Part shown: positions 9,820-19,482 of the stretch, piece after piece
Numbering within the stretch: the stretch's first letter is position 1
How the letters are laid out: each line of letters opens with the position of its first letter
Assembly: GCA_902630945.1 (NCBI GenBank)
Contig: CACOWV010000001.1
Location: 16,196-80,195 of the forward strand
Length of the DNA stretch: 64,000 nucleotides
From: an uncultured Pelagibacteraceae bacterium
GTDB taxonomy: Bacteria > Pseudomonadota > Alphaproteobacteria > Pelagibacterales > Pelagibacteraceae
Direction: 5' to 3'
Notes under the pieces: generated by a model
What the model was told of the DNA's origin: nothing
Seen by the model: only the letters and a program-made list of their open reading frames with translations
Databases searched by the model: none
Made by a program: the position numbers and the translations under genes

Positions 9820-11928
9820 ATGCCAAAAAAAAAAAGAAAATCAAAGAATAAAAAAAAATCTTCAAAGAGAAAAGTAATAAAAAAAAGAAGAAAAATTTCT
9901 AAAAAAAGAAGGAAAGTCAAAACTAAATCTTTAAAAAAAAGAAAGATTAAAAAAGTAAGCACTAATTCTGTAAAAAAATCTAAAAATGCATCATCAGAAT
10001 TGATTTTTAAGACTAAAAAAGAGTGGATCAAAAATAGTTTAGCTAACAAAGTTCAGTATCAAAACAAGTATAATGAATCGATTAAAAACAATAATTCATT
10101 TTGGAAAAAAGAAGGAAAAAGAATTACTTGGATTAAACCCTATAAAAAAATAAAAGATGTAAAATACAGCAAAGACGAAGTTAGAATTAAATGGTATGAA
10201 GATGGAACTTTAAATGCATCTGCCAACTGTATAGACAGACATTTAAAGGATAAAAAAGATAAAACAGCGATAATTTGGGTTGGAGATGATCCTAAAGATA
10301 CACAAAAAATTTCTTACAAACAATTACATCAAAAAGTATCAAAAGCAGCTAATGGTTTAAAAAAACTTGGTATAAAAAAAGGTGATAGAGTAACAATATA
10401 CCTAACTATGATACCAGAATTAGCTATACTAATGTTGGCATGTGCGAGAATTGGGGCTGTTCACTCAATTATCTTTGGAGGATTTTCTGCAGAATCTATT
10501 TCGGGAAGAGTAAATGATTGTGAGTCAGAATATATTATCACAGCGGATGAGGGGGTTAGGGGTGGAAAAACTATTCCTCTTAAAGCAACAACTGATGAGG
10601 CACTTACAAATTGTCCTAATGTAAAAAAATGCATTGTTGTGAAAAGAACTGGAAACTATGTTTACTGGAATAGTGAAAGAGATGTTTGGTATCACGATTT
10701 AATCAAAGATGTTTCAAATCAATGTGAGCCTGAAGAAATGAACGCAGAAGATCCACTTTTCATACTCTATACATCTGGTTCAACAGGAAAACCCAAAGGA
10801 GTTTTACACACTACTGGTGGATATATGGTCTACGCATCAATGACACATCAATATATTTTTAATTATAAACCAAAAGATATTTATTGGTGTACGGCAGATA
10901 TTGGATGGGTAACTGGACATAGTTACATTATCTATGGTCCTCTATCCAATGGCGCAACAACTATAATGTTTGAAGGTGTACCAAACTACCCCGATAGTTC
11001 TAGATGGTGGCAAATAGTTGATAAATTTAAAGTAAACACTTTTTATACTGCTCCTACTGCTATAAGAGCTTTAATGAGAGAGGGCGATGAACCTCTAAAA
11101 AAAACTTCAAGGAAATCTCTTAAATTGCTAGGCACTGTAGGAGAACCTATTAATCCAGAGGCATGGATGTGGTATTATAAAACTGTAGGTAATTCAAAAT
11201 GTCCTATAGTAGACACTTGGTGGCAGACAGAGACAGGAGGTATATTAATCGCTCCTCAAACTGGTGCAATTCCTTTAAAGCCAGGTTCCGCAACAAAACC
11301 TTTTTATGGTATAAAACCATGTCTTGTTAATAAAGATGGCCTAGAAATAAAAGGAGCCGGTGAAGGAAGATTGTGCATTTCACAGTCCTGGCCGGGTCAA
11401 ATGAGAACCGTTTATGGTGATCATCAAAGATTTATTGATACCTATTTTTCTCAGTTTGATGGAAAATATTTTACCGGTGATGGTTGCAGGAGAGATAAGG
11501 ATGGATACTATTGGATTACTGGAAGAGTTGATGACGTGATAATAGTTTCTGGTCATAACCTTGGTACTGCTGAAATAGAAAGTGCATTTGTTGCACATCC
11601 AAAAGTTGCTGAAGCTGCTGTTGTTGGTTATCCACATGATATTAAAGGCAATGGTCTATATTGTTATGTTACCCTAAATGCTGGAGAAATAGAAACCGGC
11701 GATCTTGAAAGAGAATTGAAACTTTGGGTAAGAAAACAAATTGGCCCACTAGCAACTCCAGATTTAATACATTTTACTCCAGGTCTACCTAAAACAAGAT
11801 CAGGAAAAATAATGAGACGAATTTTAAGAAAGATTGCAGCTAATGAACACGAACAATTGGGAGACACGACCACTTTGGCTGATTCAAGCGTTGTATCAAG
11901 TTTAGTTGAAAATAGAAAAAATATTTAA
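9820..11928 (+). CDS. acs: acetate--CoA ligase with unusual basic N-terminal extension
   Basis: [42 protein letters not shown]; first ~57 residues K/R-rich. Confidence 0.95.
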   Translation: MPKKKRKSKNKKKSSKRKVIKKRRKISKKRRKVKTKSLKKRKIKKVSTNSVKKSKNASSELIFKTKKEWIKNSLANKVQYQNKYNESIKNNNSFWKKEGKRITWIKPYKKIKDVKYSKDEVRIKWYEDGTLNASANCIDRHLKDKKDKTAIIWVGDDPKDTQKISYKQLHQKVSKAANGLKKLGIKKGDRVTIYLTMIPELAILMLACARIGAVHSIIFGGFSAESISGRVNDCESEYIITADEGVRGGKTIPLKATTDEALTNCPNVKKCIVVKRTGNYVYWNSERDVWYHDLIKDVSNQCEPEEMNAEDPLFILYTSGSTGKPKGVLHTTGGYMVYASMTHQYIFNYKPKDIYWCTADIGWVTGHSYIIYGPLSNGATTIMFEGVPNYPDSSRWWQIVDKFKVNTFYTAPTAIRALMREGDEPLKKTSRKSLKLLGTVGEPINPEAWMWYYKTVGNSKCPIVDTWWQTETGGILIAPQTGAIPLKPGSATKPFYGIKPCLVNKDGLEIKGAGEGRLCISQSWPGQMRTVYGDHQRFIDTYFSQFDGKYFTGDGCRRDKDGYYWITGRVDDVIIVSGHNLGTAEIESAFVAHPKVAEAAVVGYPHDIKGNGLYCYVTLNAGEIETGDLERELKLWVRKQIGPLATPDLIHFTPGLPKTRSGKIMRRILRKIAANEHEQLGDTTTLADSSVVSSLVENRKNI

Positions 11929-12548
11929 AATTTAATTCTCTCATTAAATTCTTTTTGAACAACACCCCATTTTAAAATTACCGAGTTAAGAACTATTTTA
12001 CGATCTAAACTTTTTAAATCTTCTGCAATAGGTGCCCATTTATATAGTGACAAAGCACTGGGATTAAATGGTAAATCATTATGATAGTTGTCCCAATTAA
12101 TATTTTGTAATCTTTCATCAAAACTTTTTTTAGCATTTTCTATAATATCAATCGGCATTTTATTTGAAGTTTCATCATCTAAAATTTTTAAAAAAATTTC
12201 CTTTGCCTTTTCAGTATCCTGATAATTAAAATTTGCTTTCAATTTTGAAAATGTAAAAAAAGTTAGATCTTGAAGAGCAACAGCATAAATATTCCACTTA
12301 GCTAAGTTTACTGATTCCATAAATGTGTCATTTTCAAAATGAAGTACATATCTTGTCCCCATCCTCGTTTTTAGGTAGCCATAGAGGGTTACTTGACTTA
12401 CCCAGGCAGATTTTGTTTGAATAAAATTTTCAAGTTCATCTAAATTACTAATTTTCCCCTTAGGGATGAAAGCTTTAAACATAGCAAATAAATAAGTCTT
12501 AAAATCATGCCAAGTCAGATCTTTCCAAGTAAGTTTATATTTTCCCAT
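11925..12548 (-). CDS. conserved hypothetical protein next to acs
   Basis: intact 207-aa ORF, no recognisable domain. Confidence 0.6.
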   Translation of the reverse strand: MGKYKLTWKDLTWHDFKTYLFAMFKAFIPKGKISNLDELENFIQTKSAWVSQVTLYGYLKTRMGTRYVLHFENDTFMESVNLAKWNIYAVALQDLTFFTFSKLKANFNYQDTEKAKEIFLKILDDETSNKMPIDIIENAKKSFDERLQNINWDNYHNDLPFNPSALSLYKWAPIAEDLKSLDRKIVLNSVILKWGVVQKEFNERIKF

Positions 12549-12673
12549 AAAAATAGCTTAATTTGCAACTTATACCCTAAAAAGCCTACTAATATGACTA
12601 ATTTTAACACTTTAAATCTCTTTCATTATGGGTATGGTTTTGGCCAGTTATAACTAAAAAGAGAGAGGTATAA

Positions 12674-12934
12674 ATGTCAAAACAACAACAACACTGGGAA
12701 AAATCCAGAGGTTTGCTATTCATGACACTAGCAATCTGGTTTGTATTCTCAATTGGCATCTTCCTATTCGGAGCTGAAATGAACGAAGTTACGGGACCAT
12801 TTGGTTATCCGTTAACTTATTGGTTTACTTGTCAGGGTTCTCTTGGAATTTTCGTAATCCTAATTTTCTGGTTTGCGAACAGACAAGAAAAAATTGATGA
12901 AGAGTTCGGCTTTTCAGAGAGAGGAGATGACTAA
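12674..12934 (+). CDS. DUF4212 family sodium/substrate symporter small subunit
   Basis: two TM helices, GPFGYPLTYWFTCQGSLGIFVILIFWFANRQEKIDEEFG. Confidence 0.9.
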   Translation: MSKQQQHWEKSRGLLFMTLAIWFVFSIGIFLFGAEMNEVTGPFGYPLTYWFTCQGSLGIFVILIFWFANRQEKIDEEFGFSERGDD

Positions 12935-14748
12935 TGATAAAAGGTAATTTTATAGACAATTTACCTAAGGTTTATGGAATCTATACAGGTGGTTTTTTAG
13001 CTTTCATAATCATTATGTCAATTGCCGAGCAGATGGGTATGACAGCGAAAACAATTGGTATTTGTTTCGTTGCCTTCACAGTAGCCATCTATGCTATAAT
13101 TGGTTATCTATCACGTACAGCACAAGCTGATGCGTATTACGTAGCTGGAAGACAGGTACCAACCGTATTCAATGGAATGGCGACTGCAGCAGACTGGATG
13201 TCTGGTGCATCATTTGTTGCAATGGCTGGTGGTATTTACTTTAAAGGTTACGGATATATGGCACTACTTGTAGGTTGGACTGGTGGATATGTATTAGTTG
13301 CATCTTTATTAGCACCATACTTAAGAAAATTTGGCTGTTACACAGTCCCAGATTTTATAGGTACAAGATACGGTGGTAATTTAACAAGGTTTCTTGCAGT
13401 AGTAGTTTTAACTGTTGCTTCATTTACCTATGTGACTGCTCAAATTAACGCTACAGGTACAATTGCATCTGTTGCACTTGATATTCCATTTCAATACGCT
13501 GTCTATGTTGGACTAATAAGTATTTTATTATGTTCAATGTTAGGGGGTATGAGAGGAGTAACTTGGACACAGGTTGCACAATACATTGTACTTATCATAG
13601 CTTACTTATTACCAGTATTCTGGATCAGTAATAAAATGGGTGCGGGTTTCTTCCCTCACTTTATGTTAGCTGATGAAGTAGCTAGAATTGGTGAACTTGA
13701 ACAGCAATTTGGTTTTATTGCAAACTCAAAAGAAAATCTTGCAATGGTACCAAAAGGATTAGCTGGAATAACTAAAGCTCACTCGGCTGTAAACGCTACG
13801 CCATGGGCATTTATTTCATTAGCATTAGCGATGATGATGGGAACAGCATCGTTGCCACACGTGATGATGAGATATTTCACTACTCCAAGTGTTAAAGCAG
13901 CTAGAAAATCAGTAGGTTGGTCATTATTCTTTATCTTCCTACTTTATTCTTCTGCTCCAATGTTAGCAACTTTATCTAAATTGTCATTGATTGATCCGTC
14001 ATTACCAACTGGTATTATCGGTAAATCAATTGCAGAAGTTCAAGCGATAGATTGGTATCAAAACTGGAACCAAGCAAACTTAATGTTTGTAAGCGACTTT
14101 AACGGAAATGGAACTCTTGAGTTAAATGAGTTTTTCATGGGTGGTAAAGCCGTTGTGTTAGCAACTCCGGAAATAGCTGGATTACCATATGTAATCTCAG
14201 GTCTAGTTGCTGCTGGAGGTATGGCTGCTGCCATGTCAACAGCTGATGGTTTGATTCTAGCAATTGCAAACGCAATCTCACATGATGTTTACTATAAAAT
14301 CATCGATCCAAAAGCTGAGACTGCTAAGAGACTAGTTGTTGCAAGGGTATTACTTGTAGTGATTGGTTTTGCTGGAGCAACTATTGCGGCAATGGAGATC
14401 CAAGGTATCTTAGGTTCAGTAATCTGGGCTTTTGACTTTGCGATGTCTGGATTGTTCTTCCCACTTGTACTTGGTGTATGGTGGAAGAGAGCTAACAGAG
14501 AAGGTGCTATAGCTGGTATGGCTTTAGGATTAATTTCTGGTGCTGGTTACCTAATTTGGGTAAGAAACGGCGGAAGTGGATTCTTAGGTATTACACAGTT
14601 AACGTTTGGTATCTTTGGTTCAGCTGTCAGCTTAGTAGCTATGGTTGTTGTAAGTTTAATAACTTCAGAACCAAGTGCTGCAACACAAAAAATGGTTGAT
14701 GAGGTTCGTGTACCTTCAGGTAAATCGATCCTTGGCAAACAACACTAA
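12934..14748 (+). CDS. sodium:solute symporter, VC_2705 subfamily (acetate/monocarboxylate transporter candidate)
   Basis: SSS family TMs, YYVAGRQVPTVFNGMATAADWMSGASFV, GGMAAAMSTADGLILAIANAISHDVYYK; overlaps DUF4212 gene (TAATG). Confidence 0.93.
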   Translation: MIKGNFIDNLPKVYGIYTGGFLAFIIIMSIAEQMGMTAKTIGICFVAFTVAIYAIIGYLSRTAQADAYYVAGRQVPTVFNGMATAADWMSGASFVAMAGGIYFKGYGYMALLVGWTGGYVLVASLLAPYLRKFGCYTVPDFIGTRYGGNLTRFLAVVVLTVASFTYVTAQINATGTIASVALDIPFQYAVYVGLISILLCSMLGGMRGVTWTQVAQYIVLIIAYLLPVFWISNKMGAGFFPHFMLADEVARIGELEQQFGFIANSKENLAMVPKGLAGITKAHSAVNATPWAFISLALAMMMGTASLPHVMMRYFTTPSVKAARKSVGWSLFFIFLLYSSAPMLATLSKLSLIDPSLPTGIIGKSIAEVQAIDWYQNWNQANLMFVSDFNGNGTLELNEFFMGGKAVVLATPEIAGLPYVISGLVAAGGMAAAMSTADGLILAIANAISHDVYYKIIDPKAETAKRLVVARVLLVVIGFAGATIAAMEIQGILGSVIWAFDFAMSGLFFPLVLGVWWKRANREGAIAGMALGLISGAGYLIWVRNGGSGFLGITQLTFGIFGSAVSLVAMVVVSLITSEPSAATQKMVDEVRVPSGKSILGKQH

Positions 14749-14756
14749 ATAATTTT

Positions 14757-14786
14757 TTAAAGGGGCGATTAATTTCGCCCCTTTTA
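14757..14786 (+). terminator. rho-independent terminator downstream of symporter
   Basis: 10-bp perfect stem AAAGGGGCGA/TCGCCCCTTT, 6-nt loop, short T tract. Confidence 0.88.
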
Positions 14787-14817
14787 ATTTCCACACTTAT
14801 CAAATATAAATTCATAA

Positions 14818-15174
14818 ATGTCTGCTAACTTTCATCCTTTGGTTTATATAATTGATTATATACTGGGTGTAATTATGTGGACCTTGATTGGAAGAGTAGC
14901 AATGAATATTTTTCAAAGAGAAGATTCTCAATTTTTCTTTATGAAAGTATTTGTAAAATTTACAAATCCTTTGCTTAAAATATTTAAACCAATAACTCCT
15001 GCATTTATAATTCAACCCATAGTACCTTTGTATGTAGCTTGGTTTTTCTTTATGATAAGGTTTTATTTAATGCCATGGGTTTTAGGTTATTCTGTGATGG
15101 GCATGTTATCTTTTCCTTTGGAAAGCGAAATTTCGAGACAAATTTACCAATTTTTTAATTCAATTAAATTTTAA
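14818..15174 (+). CDS. small integral membrane protein (possibly YggT-like)
   Basis: 118 aa, several hydrophobic helices; weak YggT-like pattern. Confidence 0.5.
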   Translation: MSANFHPLVYIIDYILGVIMWTLIGRVAMNIFQREDSQFFFMKVFVKFTNPLLKIFKPITPAFIIQPIVPLYVAWFFFMIRFYLMPWVLGYSVMGMLSFPLESEISRQIYQFFNSIKF

Positions 15175-15202
15175 AAATTGATACTAGTATGACTAGTTAT
15201 CA

Positions 15203-15862
15203 ATGAAAAAAATAAAAATCTCACCATCAATTTTATCAGCTGATTTTAGTCAGTTGGGGGAAGAAATAAAAAGACTGGAAAAATGTGGAGCTGATATGAT
15301 TCATGTTGATGTGATGGATGGTCACTTCGTGCCAAACTTAACTATTGGGCCACCAGTAATAAAAGCATTAAAGAAAAGTACCTCAATGTTATTTGATGTA
15401 CATTTGATGATTTCACCAGTTCATAAATATATTGATGATTATTCAGATGCAGGTGCTGATATAATCACAATCCATCCAGAGGCAACTGATGATTTAGATT
15501 TATCTATCTCAAAAATAAAAAGATTAAAAAAAAAAGTTGGTGTATCTTTAAATCCAGAAACCAAGATAGATGTTATAATAAAATATTTAGATAAAATTGA
15601 TTTAGTTTTGATAATGAGCGTAAATCCAGGTTTTGGAGGTCAAAAATTTATGCCCGAAGTTTTATCAAAAATAAAAGATTTAAAAAAAATTCAAGAAGAA
15701 AAAAAATTAGATTTTGACATTGAAATTGACGGTGGAATTAATTTTGAAAATTGCAAAACAGCGATAGAAGCTGGAGCAAATATATTAGTTTCTGGAACAA
15801 CAATTTTTAAAAGTAATAATGGAGATATTAAAAAAAATATTGAGCTACTAAAATCAAAATAA
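15203..15862 (+). CDS. rpe: ribulose-phosphate 3-epimerase
   Basis: SPSILSADFSQLGEEI, HVDVMDGHFVPNLTIGP, MSVNPGFGGQKF. Confidence 0.97.
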   Translation: MKKIKISPSILSADFSQLGEEIKRLEKCGADMIHVDVMDGHFVPNLTIGPPVIKALKKSTSMLFDVHLMISPVHKYIDDYSDAGADIITIHPEATDDLDLSISKIKRLKKKVGVSLNPETKIDVIIKYLDKIDLVLIMSVNPGFGGQKFMPEVLSKIKDLKKIQEEKKLDFDIEIDGGINFENCKTAIEAGANILVSGTTIFKSNNGDIKKNIELLKSK

Positions 15863-15866
15863 TTTC

Positions 15867-17477
15867 ATGATTTACATAAATCGTTTTTTTTTTAGTATTT
15901 TAAATCAATTAAGAAAATTTTATCTAAATTCAAATCTGTACGAAAGAAAAATTTCTAAGATTTATAGTAATGAGTTGATTTACAAACCAAGTCCTTATCT
16001 ATTATCATCTTTAATTAAATATCAAAAAAAAAAATTCAAAATTGATGATTTTTCTTTAGATAAAATTTGGAATTATAATGAAATAAGTAATAAAAAATTT
16101 AAAAACTTAAATAATTTTTACTGGTTTTTTAGTTTAGATTTAAAATCATCTAAACAAACTGCACAATCGGTGATTTCTAATTGGATTAATTACAATCAAA
16201 AATATAACGATAGAACTTGGGAATTTGATTTAACTGCAAAAAGAATTATTGCTTGGTTGTCTTGTCATAATCTCACATACGATGGAAGTAACCAAAATTA
16301 TAAAAATATTTTCAATATGATGATTCAAAAACAAACAAACCATCTCATCAATGAAGTAAGTAAATCCAAAATTCTAGATGATAAGCTAGTTGGTTGTGCT
16401 TCAATAATCTTAGTAGGACTTTGTTATCAAAATGAAAAAAGATATTTATCTTATGGATCAAATCTTTTAAAGAAAATTTCAAAATTAGCTTTAGATAATA
16501 ATGGCTTTACAAAATCAAGAAATATTAAGCAATTAATTATTTTTCTTAAATATTTTGTTCTTATAAGAGAATGGTTTAAAGAATCTCAAATTAATATTCC
16601 TGAACACATTGATGAAACAATTTATTACCTTGGGCAAAGTTATGCTTTTATTTGGCAAAATATAGGTTCTGATCTTTTATTCAATGGTAATAATATTTCA
16701 AACAATTTTGATTTTGATAATTATTTAAAAAGATTGGGATATAAATTTAAAAATGAAAATAAGGAACATGCTGGTTATTTAATATTCAAAAATAAAAAAA
16801 TTTGTTTTGCTATGGATGTTGGTTCGACACCTAATTCAAATCATACAAAAGATTATCAATCTGGGGCTCTTTCATTTGAAATAATATCAAATGGAAAAAA
16901 ATTAATTAGTAATTGTGGATATCATAAGAAAATTAATAATGAACTTAATCAGATCTCAAAATCATCGGCTGCTCAAAGTACCTTGATAATTGATGATAAT
17001 TCTTCGTGTAAATTTTCTAAAATAGATAATCACTTAATTATAAAAAAAGGATTAAAAATATTTAAGAAGAGTAGTATTTTTGAAAAGAATTATTGGAAAA
17101 TTAATGCTTCTCACGATGGATACTTAAAAAAATATAATTCAATTCATGAAAGAGAAATTGAATTTTATCCTGAAAATATGATTTTTATTGGAACTGATAG
17201 AATAATAAAAAAAAAGGCGAACAAAAATTACAAATTTGATATTAGATTTCATGTTGAACCAAATATCAAGTTAATGAGAACACAAGATAAAAAAACAATC
17301 CTCATAGAATTAATTGATGAAGGTTGGAAATTTACGTGTAATAATTATGATATTGATATTGATAATGGTTTATATTTCGGTAATAAAAATTCATATATAG
17401 AAAATCAAAACATTTTCATATCAGGAGTTTCCAATAATCAAATTGAAGATATAAAATGGGAAATAAAAAAAATATGA
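15867..17477 (+). CDS. heparinase II/III family protein
   Basis: WxF...W domain and AMDVGSTPNSNHTKDYQSGALSFEI ... SAAQSTLIIDD typical of heparinase II/III-like proteins near purH in alphaproteobacteria. Confidence 0.85.
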   Translation: MIYINRFFFSILNQLRKFYLNSNLYERKISKIYSNELIYKPSPYLLSSLIKYQKKKFKIDDFSLDKIWNYNEISNKKFKNLNNFYWFFSLDLKSSKQTAQSVISNWINYNQKYNDRTWEFDLTAKRIIAWLSCHNLTYDGSNQNYKNIFNMMIQKQTNHLINEVSKSKILDDKLVGCASIILVGLCYQNEKRYLSYGSNLLKKISKLALDNNGFTKSRNIKQLIIFLKYFVLIREWFKESQINIPEHIDETIYYLGQSYAFIWQNIGSDLLFNGNNISNNFDFDNYLKRLGYKFKNENKEHAGYLIFKNKKICFAMDVGSTPNSNHTKDYQSGALSFEIISNGKKLISNCGYHKKINNELNQISKSSAAQSTLIIDDNSSCKFSKIDNHLIIKKGLKIFKKSSIFEKNYWKINASHDGYLKKYNSIHEREIEFYPENMIFIGTDRIIKKKANKNYKFDIRFHVEPNIKLMRTQDKKTILIELIDEGWKFTCNNYDIDIDNGLYFGNKNSYIENQNIFISGVSNNQIEDIKWEIKKI

Positions 17478-19012
17478 AGAAAAAAATTCGCACTGCTTTA
17501 ATATCATTGTCAGATAAATCAAATCTTAAACCACTCTTAAAAGTCCTCAAAAAATTTAATATAAAAATAATAAGCTCTGGTGGTACTTATAAAAAAATAA
17601 AAAAACTAAGATTTGAATGTGTGGAAATATCAGATTTTACCGGTTTCAATCAAATTCTTGGTGGAAGAGTAAAAACTTTACATCCAAAAATTCATTCAGG
17701 AATTTTAAATATTAGAAATAATAAAAAACATCAAAAAGACATAAAAAAAAATAACTTTGAAAATATTGATCTTGTTATTGTAAATTTTTATCCATTTGAA
17801 AAAGCACTAGCTCAAAAAAAAAATCATAAAAAAATTTTGGAAAACATAGATATTGGTGGACCTACTATGGTGAGGGCTGCTGCAAAAAATTATGAAGATG
17901 TAACAGTAATAACCTCTAATGATCATTATTTAGAATTATTGAATGAACTTAAAATTCATAAGGGCGCAACATCTCTTGAATTTAGAGAAAAAATGTCACG
18001 AATTGCCTTTGCACAAACAGCTTATTATGACTCTCTAATATCGAATTATTTTAGTGAAAAATCAAAAAGTCCTTTTTCAGAAAAGAAAATTTTTTTTGGA
18101 AACTTAGTAGAAAAATTAAGATATGGAGAAAATCCTCATCAACAAAGCGCAATATATTCACAAAATCAAAACTTTAATTTAAAAAAAATTCATGGCAATC
18201 AATTAAGTTATAATAATTACAATGACATATTTTCAGCTTTAAGCATTTCAAAAACTTTACCAAAAAATAGAGGTACTGCAATAATAAAACATGCAAATCC
18301 TTGTGGAGTATCAATCACTAAAAATAAATTAGATAGTTTTAAATATGCTTTAGCTTGTGATCCAATTAGCGCATTTGGTGGTATTGTATCTTGTAATTTT
18401 AAAATTAATCATAAATTAGCAATAGAGTTAAACAAAATTTTTCTCGAGGTAATTATTGCCAATGGCTTTAATTTGAAAGCATTAAAATTATTAAAATCAA
18501 AAAAGAATTTAAGATTAATTGATGCATCTAATTTTAACTTTAATCAGTCTCATAAATTCAGCTCAATTGGTAATTCAATTCTATTGCAATCAGAGGATAA
18601 TAAAATCTTTTCAAAAAGGGATTTTAAGGTCGTTTCAAAAAGAAAACCAAATAAACAACAATTTGATAATCTGATTTTTGCATTTAATGTTTGCCGTTAT
18701 GTAAAATCTAATGCAATAGTGCTTGCAAGTAATTATACTACAATTGGAATCGGTTCTGGACAACCAAGTAGAATTGATAGTTGTAAAATTGCAATCGATA
18801 AAATGAATGAATTTACAAATACAAAAAATGATATAGTGGCAGCATCAGATGCCTTTTTTCCTTTTGTAGATGGTATTGAAAAACTTGTTCAATCAGGAGT
18901 GACCGCTGTAGTACAACCGGCTGGATCAATTCGCGATAAGGAGATCATTAAATTTGCTAATGCAACAAATACTGTTCTAATTTTTTCTAAAACAAGACAT
19001 TTTAGGCATTAA
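17474..19012 (+). CDS. purH: bifunctional AICAR formyltransferase/IMP cyclohydrolase
   Basis: ALISLSDKSNL, LGGRVKTLHPKIHSGIL, KHANPCGVS, ASDAFFPFVDGIE; start refined to ATG overlapping upstream TGA (ATGA). Confidence 0.96.
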   Translation: MKKKIRTALISLSDKSNLKPLLKVLKKFNIKIISSGGTYKKIKKLRFECVEISDFTGFNQILGGRVKTLHPKIHSGILNIRNNKKHQKDIKKNNFENIDLVIVNFYPFEKALAQKKNHKKILENIDIGGPTMVRAAAKNYEDVTVITSNDHYLELLNELKIHKGATSLEFREKMSRIAFAQTAYYDSLISNYFSEKSKSPFSEKKIFFGNLVEKLRYGENPHQQSAIYSQNQNFNLKKIHGNQLSYNNYNDIFSALSISKTLPKNRGTAIIKHANPCGVSITKNKLDSFKYALACDPISAFGGIVSCNFKINHKLAIELNKIFLEVIIANGFNLKALKLLKSKKNLRLIDASNFNFNQSHKFSSIGNSILLQSEDNKIFSKRDFKVVSKRKPNKQQFDNLIFAFNVCRYVKSNAIVLASNYTTIGIGSGQPSRIDSCKIAIDKMNEFTNTKNDIVAASDAFFPFVDGIEKLVQSGVTAVVQPAGSIRDKEIIKFANATNTVLIFSKTRHFRH

Positions 19013-19344
19013 ATTTGATCTATTTTAGCAGCCAAAATAAAATCGTTCTCAGATAAACCTTCAATAGCATGTGTGGTAATACTTATTACGGCATACCCCC
19101 ATCCAAAATTTATATCAGGATGATGCCCCTCCTCTTCAGAAATTTTTCCAACTGCATTTACAAAATTTTGACTATCCAAAAAATTTTTAAATTTAAATTT
19201 TTTTTCCAATAAATAATTATTTTTTTCATTTTTAATTATACCCCATCCATCTACTTTTTTTTGATACTTATGAATTTCTGAGATATCAAAAGGAATTACT
19301 CCTCCTTCACATGGAACACATTTTTTATTTAATAAATCACTCAT
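19009..19344 (-). CDS. phhB: 4a-hydroxytetrahydrobiopterin dehydratase
   Basis: KKCVPCEGGVIPFD...EEEGHHPDINFGWGYAVISITTHAIEGLSENDF; ORF-track start (19410) lies inside tRNA, real ATG at 19342-19344. Confidence 0.9.
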   Translation of the reverse strand: MSDLLNKKCVPCEGGVIPFDISEIHKYQKKVDGWGIIKNEKNNYLLEKKFKFKNFLDSQNFVNAVGKISEEEGHHPDINFGWGYAVISITTHAIEGLSENDFILAAKIDQI

Positions 19345-19349
19345 AAAAT

Positions 19350-19424
19350 TGGAGCGGGCAAAGGGGGTCGAACCCTCGACCTTCTCGTTGGCAACGAGAC
19401 GCTCTACCACTGAGCTATGCCCGC
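19350..19424 (-). tRNA. tRNA-Gly(GCC), CCA encoded
   Basis: minus strand GCGGGCATAGCTCAGTGGTAGAGCGTCTCGTTGCCAACGAGAAGGTCGAGGGTTCGACCCCCTTTGCCCGCTCCA; 7-bp acceptor stem, TTGCCAA anticodon loop, GGTTCGA T-loop. Confidence 0.97.
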
Positions 19425-19435
19425 TTATAAAAGAT

Positions 19436-19464
19436 AATATAAATAAAGCTAATTTTTAAAGCAA
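19436..19464 (-). promoter_or_regulatory. predicted sigma70-type promoter of tRNA-Gly
   Basis: minus strand TTGCTT-N17-TATATT, -10 element about 12 nt upstream of tRNA 5' end. Confidence 0.5.
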
Positions 19465-19482
19465 GCAATAATAAAGATCTTA

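Noticed and set aside
9804-10049. 81-aa Phe/Leu-rich minus-strand ORF opposite the acs extension
   Set aside because: Mirror of Lys codons (TTT/CTT) giving F/L; considered as an alternative to the basic extension, but it has no non-trivial sequence content.
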